From positions 1-38,849 of IMG/VR virus record IMGVR_UViG_3300025598_000082: a stretch of DNA of 38,849 nucleotides; one strand, given 5' to 3'. Within the stretch, counting starts at the first letter, position 1; each line of letters opens with the position of its first letter. A program made the position numbers and the translations under genes. Shown here piece by piece: positions 38,728-38,849 of the stretch. The stretch comes from a virus. The notes under the pieces are model-generated. The model worked only from the letters and a program-made list of their open reading frames with translations, was not told the DNA's origin and did not search any database.

Positions 38728-38849
38728 CAATTAAGGAGTAAAATATATGCCGTTAAAGAAATCAACAAGCAAAAAAGCATTACAAGCAAATATTAAAGAA
38801 GAAATTAAAGCTGGAAAACCAATTAAGCAAGCAGTTGCCATTGGATATT
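38723..38849. repeat. Exact 127-bp terminal overlap, end copy
   Basis: Identical to 953-1079. Reading on from here to base 1080 gives an uninterrupted circle of 37,770 bp. Confidence 0.9.
38747..38849 (+). CDS. Partial second view of the 45-aa basic protein gene
   Basis: The first 34 codons and one further base of the gene annotated in full at 977-1114, cut by the window end. The sequence is identical, including the AAGGAG ribosome site. It is the same gene on the closed circle, not a second copy. Confidence 0.8.
   Translation, partial: MPLKKSTSKKALQANIKEEIKAGKPIKQAVAIGY

Noticed and set aside
1-38849. Lysogeny genes, CRISPR array, transposase or tRNA genes
   Set aside because: None found: no integrase motif (R-H-R-Y), no DDE transposase, no regularly spaced repeats and no complete cloverleaf.

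Overview
The window is almost certainly a complete podovirus (short-tailed phage) genome from an AT-rich, uncultured-type lineage. Virion genes are ordered as in P22-like phages: small and large terminase, P22-type portal, scaffold, P22-type coat, gp4-like tail accessory factor, gp10-like packaged-DNA stabilisation protein, then three ejection/internal-virion proteins. I see no integrase, CI-type repressor, DNA polymerase or RNA polymerase, so it is probably virulent (or has lost lysogeny) and uses the host replisome.

The ends show the molecule is circular or circularly permuted. The last 127 bases (38723-38849) repeat 953-1079 exactly, which closes a circle of 37,770 bp. Bases 1-952 then lie outside that circle. 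They are a diverged second version of 37940-38722, with the same zinc-ribbon and GroES-like genes but a DNA methyltransferase where the right end has two small basic proteins. This is most simply a co-assembled strain variant at an exchangeable cassette; a tandem duplication is the alternative.

Layout on the circle: a divergent control region at 32873-32993 holds a near-perfect inverted repeat (operator candidate). Rightward from it run a Cro/YdaS-like regulator, lambda O-like and P-like replication proteins, many small coupled genes, an SSB-like protein, NinB, a 2OG-Fe(II) oxygenase, NinG, GroES-like co-chaperonin and, through the junction, a ParB-methyltransferase fusion, packaging, head, tail, ejection and lysis genes (holin, M15 endolysin), ending near 26839. 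Leftward from it runs an early operon (32872 to 26836) with a recombination set (DUF1071/Sak-type annealing protein, YqaJ exonuclease, an HTH-DnaQ exonuclease made of unusually GC-rich DNA), a SleB-like hydrolase, a calcineurin-like phosphoesterase, a SprT-like metalloprotease, DUF6378, a 23-residue PqqA homologue and an endonuclease VII-like HNH protein. The two units converge over a strong hairpin at 26777-26807.

The most exciting item is the 23-codon reverse-strand gene at 27359-27430. It encodes a peptide matching PqqA, the ribosomal precursor of pyrroloquinoline quinone, with Glu15 and Tyr19 at the cross-link positions. PQQ is the cofactor of methanol dehydrogenases, so a methylotrophic host (Methylophilaceae, for example freshwater Methylopumilus or marine OM43 relatives) is a reasonable inference, with the phage feeding the host's PQQ pathway during infection. 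Other notable items are a triple-nested set of domain insertions in the gp10-like protein, with modules shared with the tail fibre and the gp4-like protein; iteron-like GTAACG sites inside the O-like gene; a branched RNA-like element beside pqqA; and several unlisted micro-membrane proteins.
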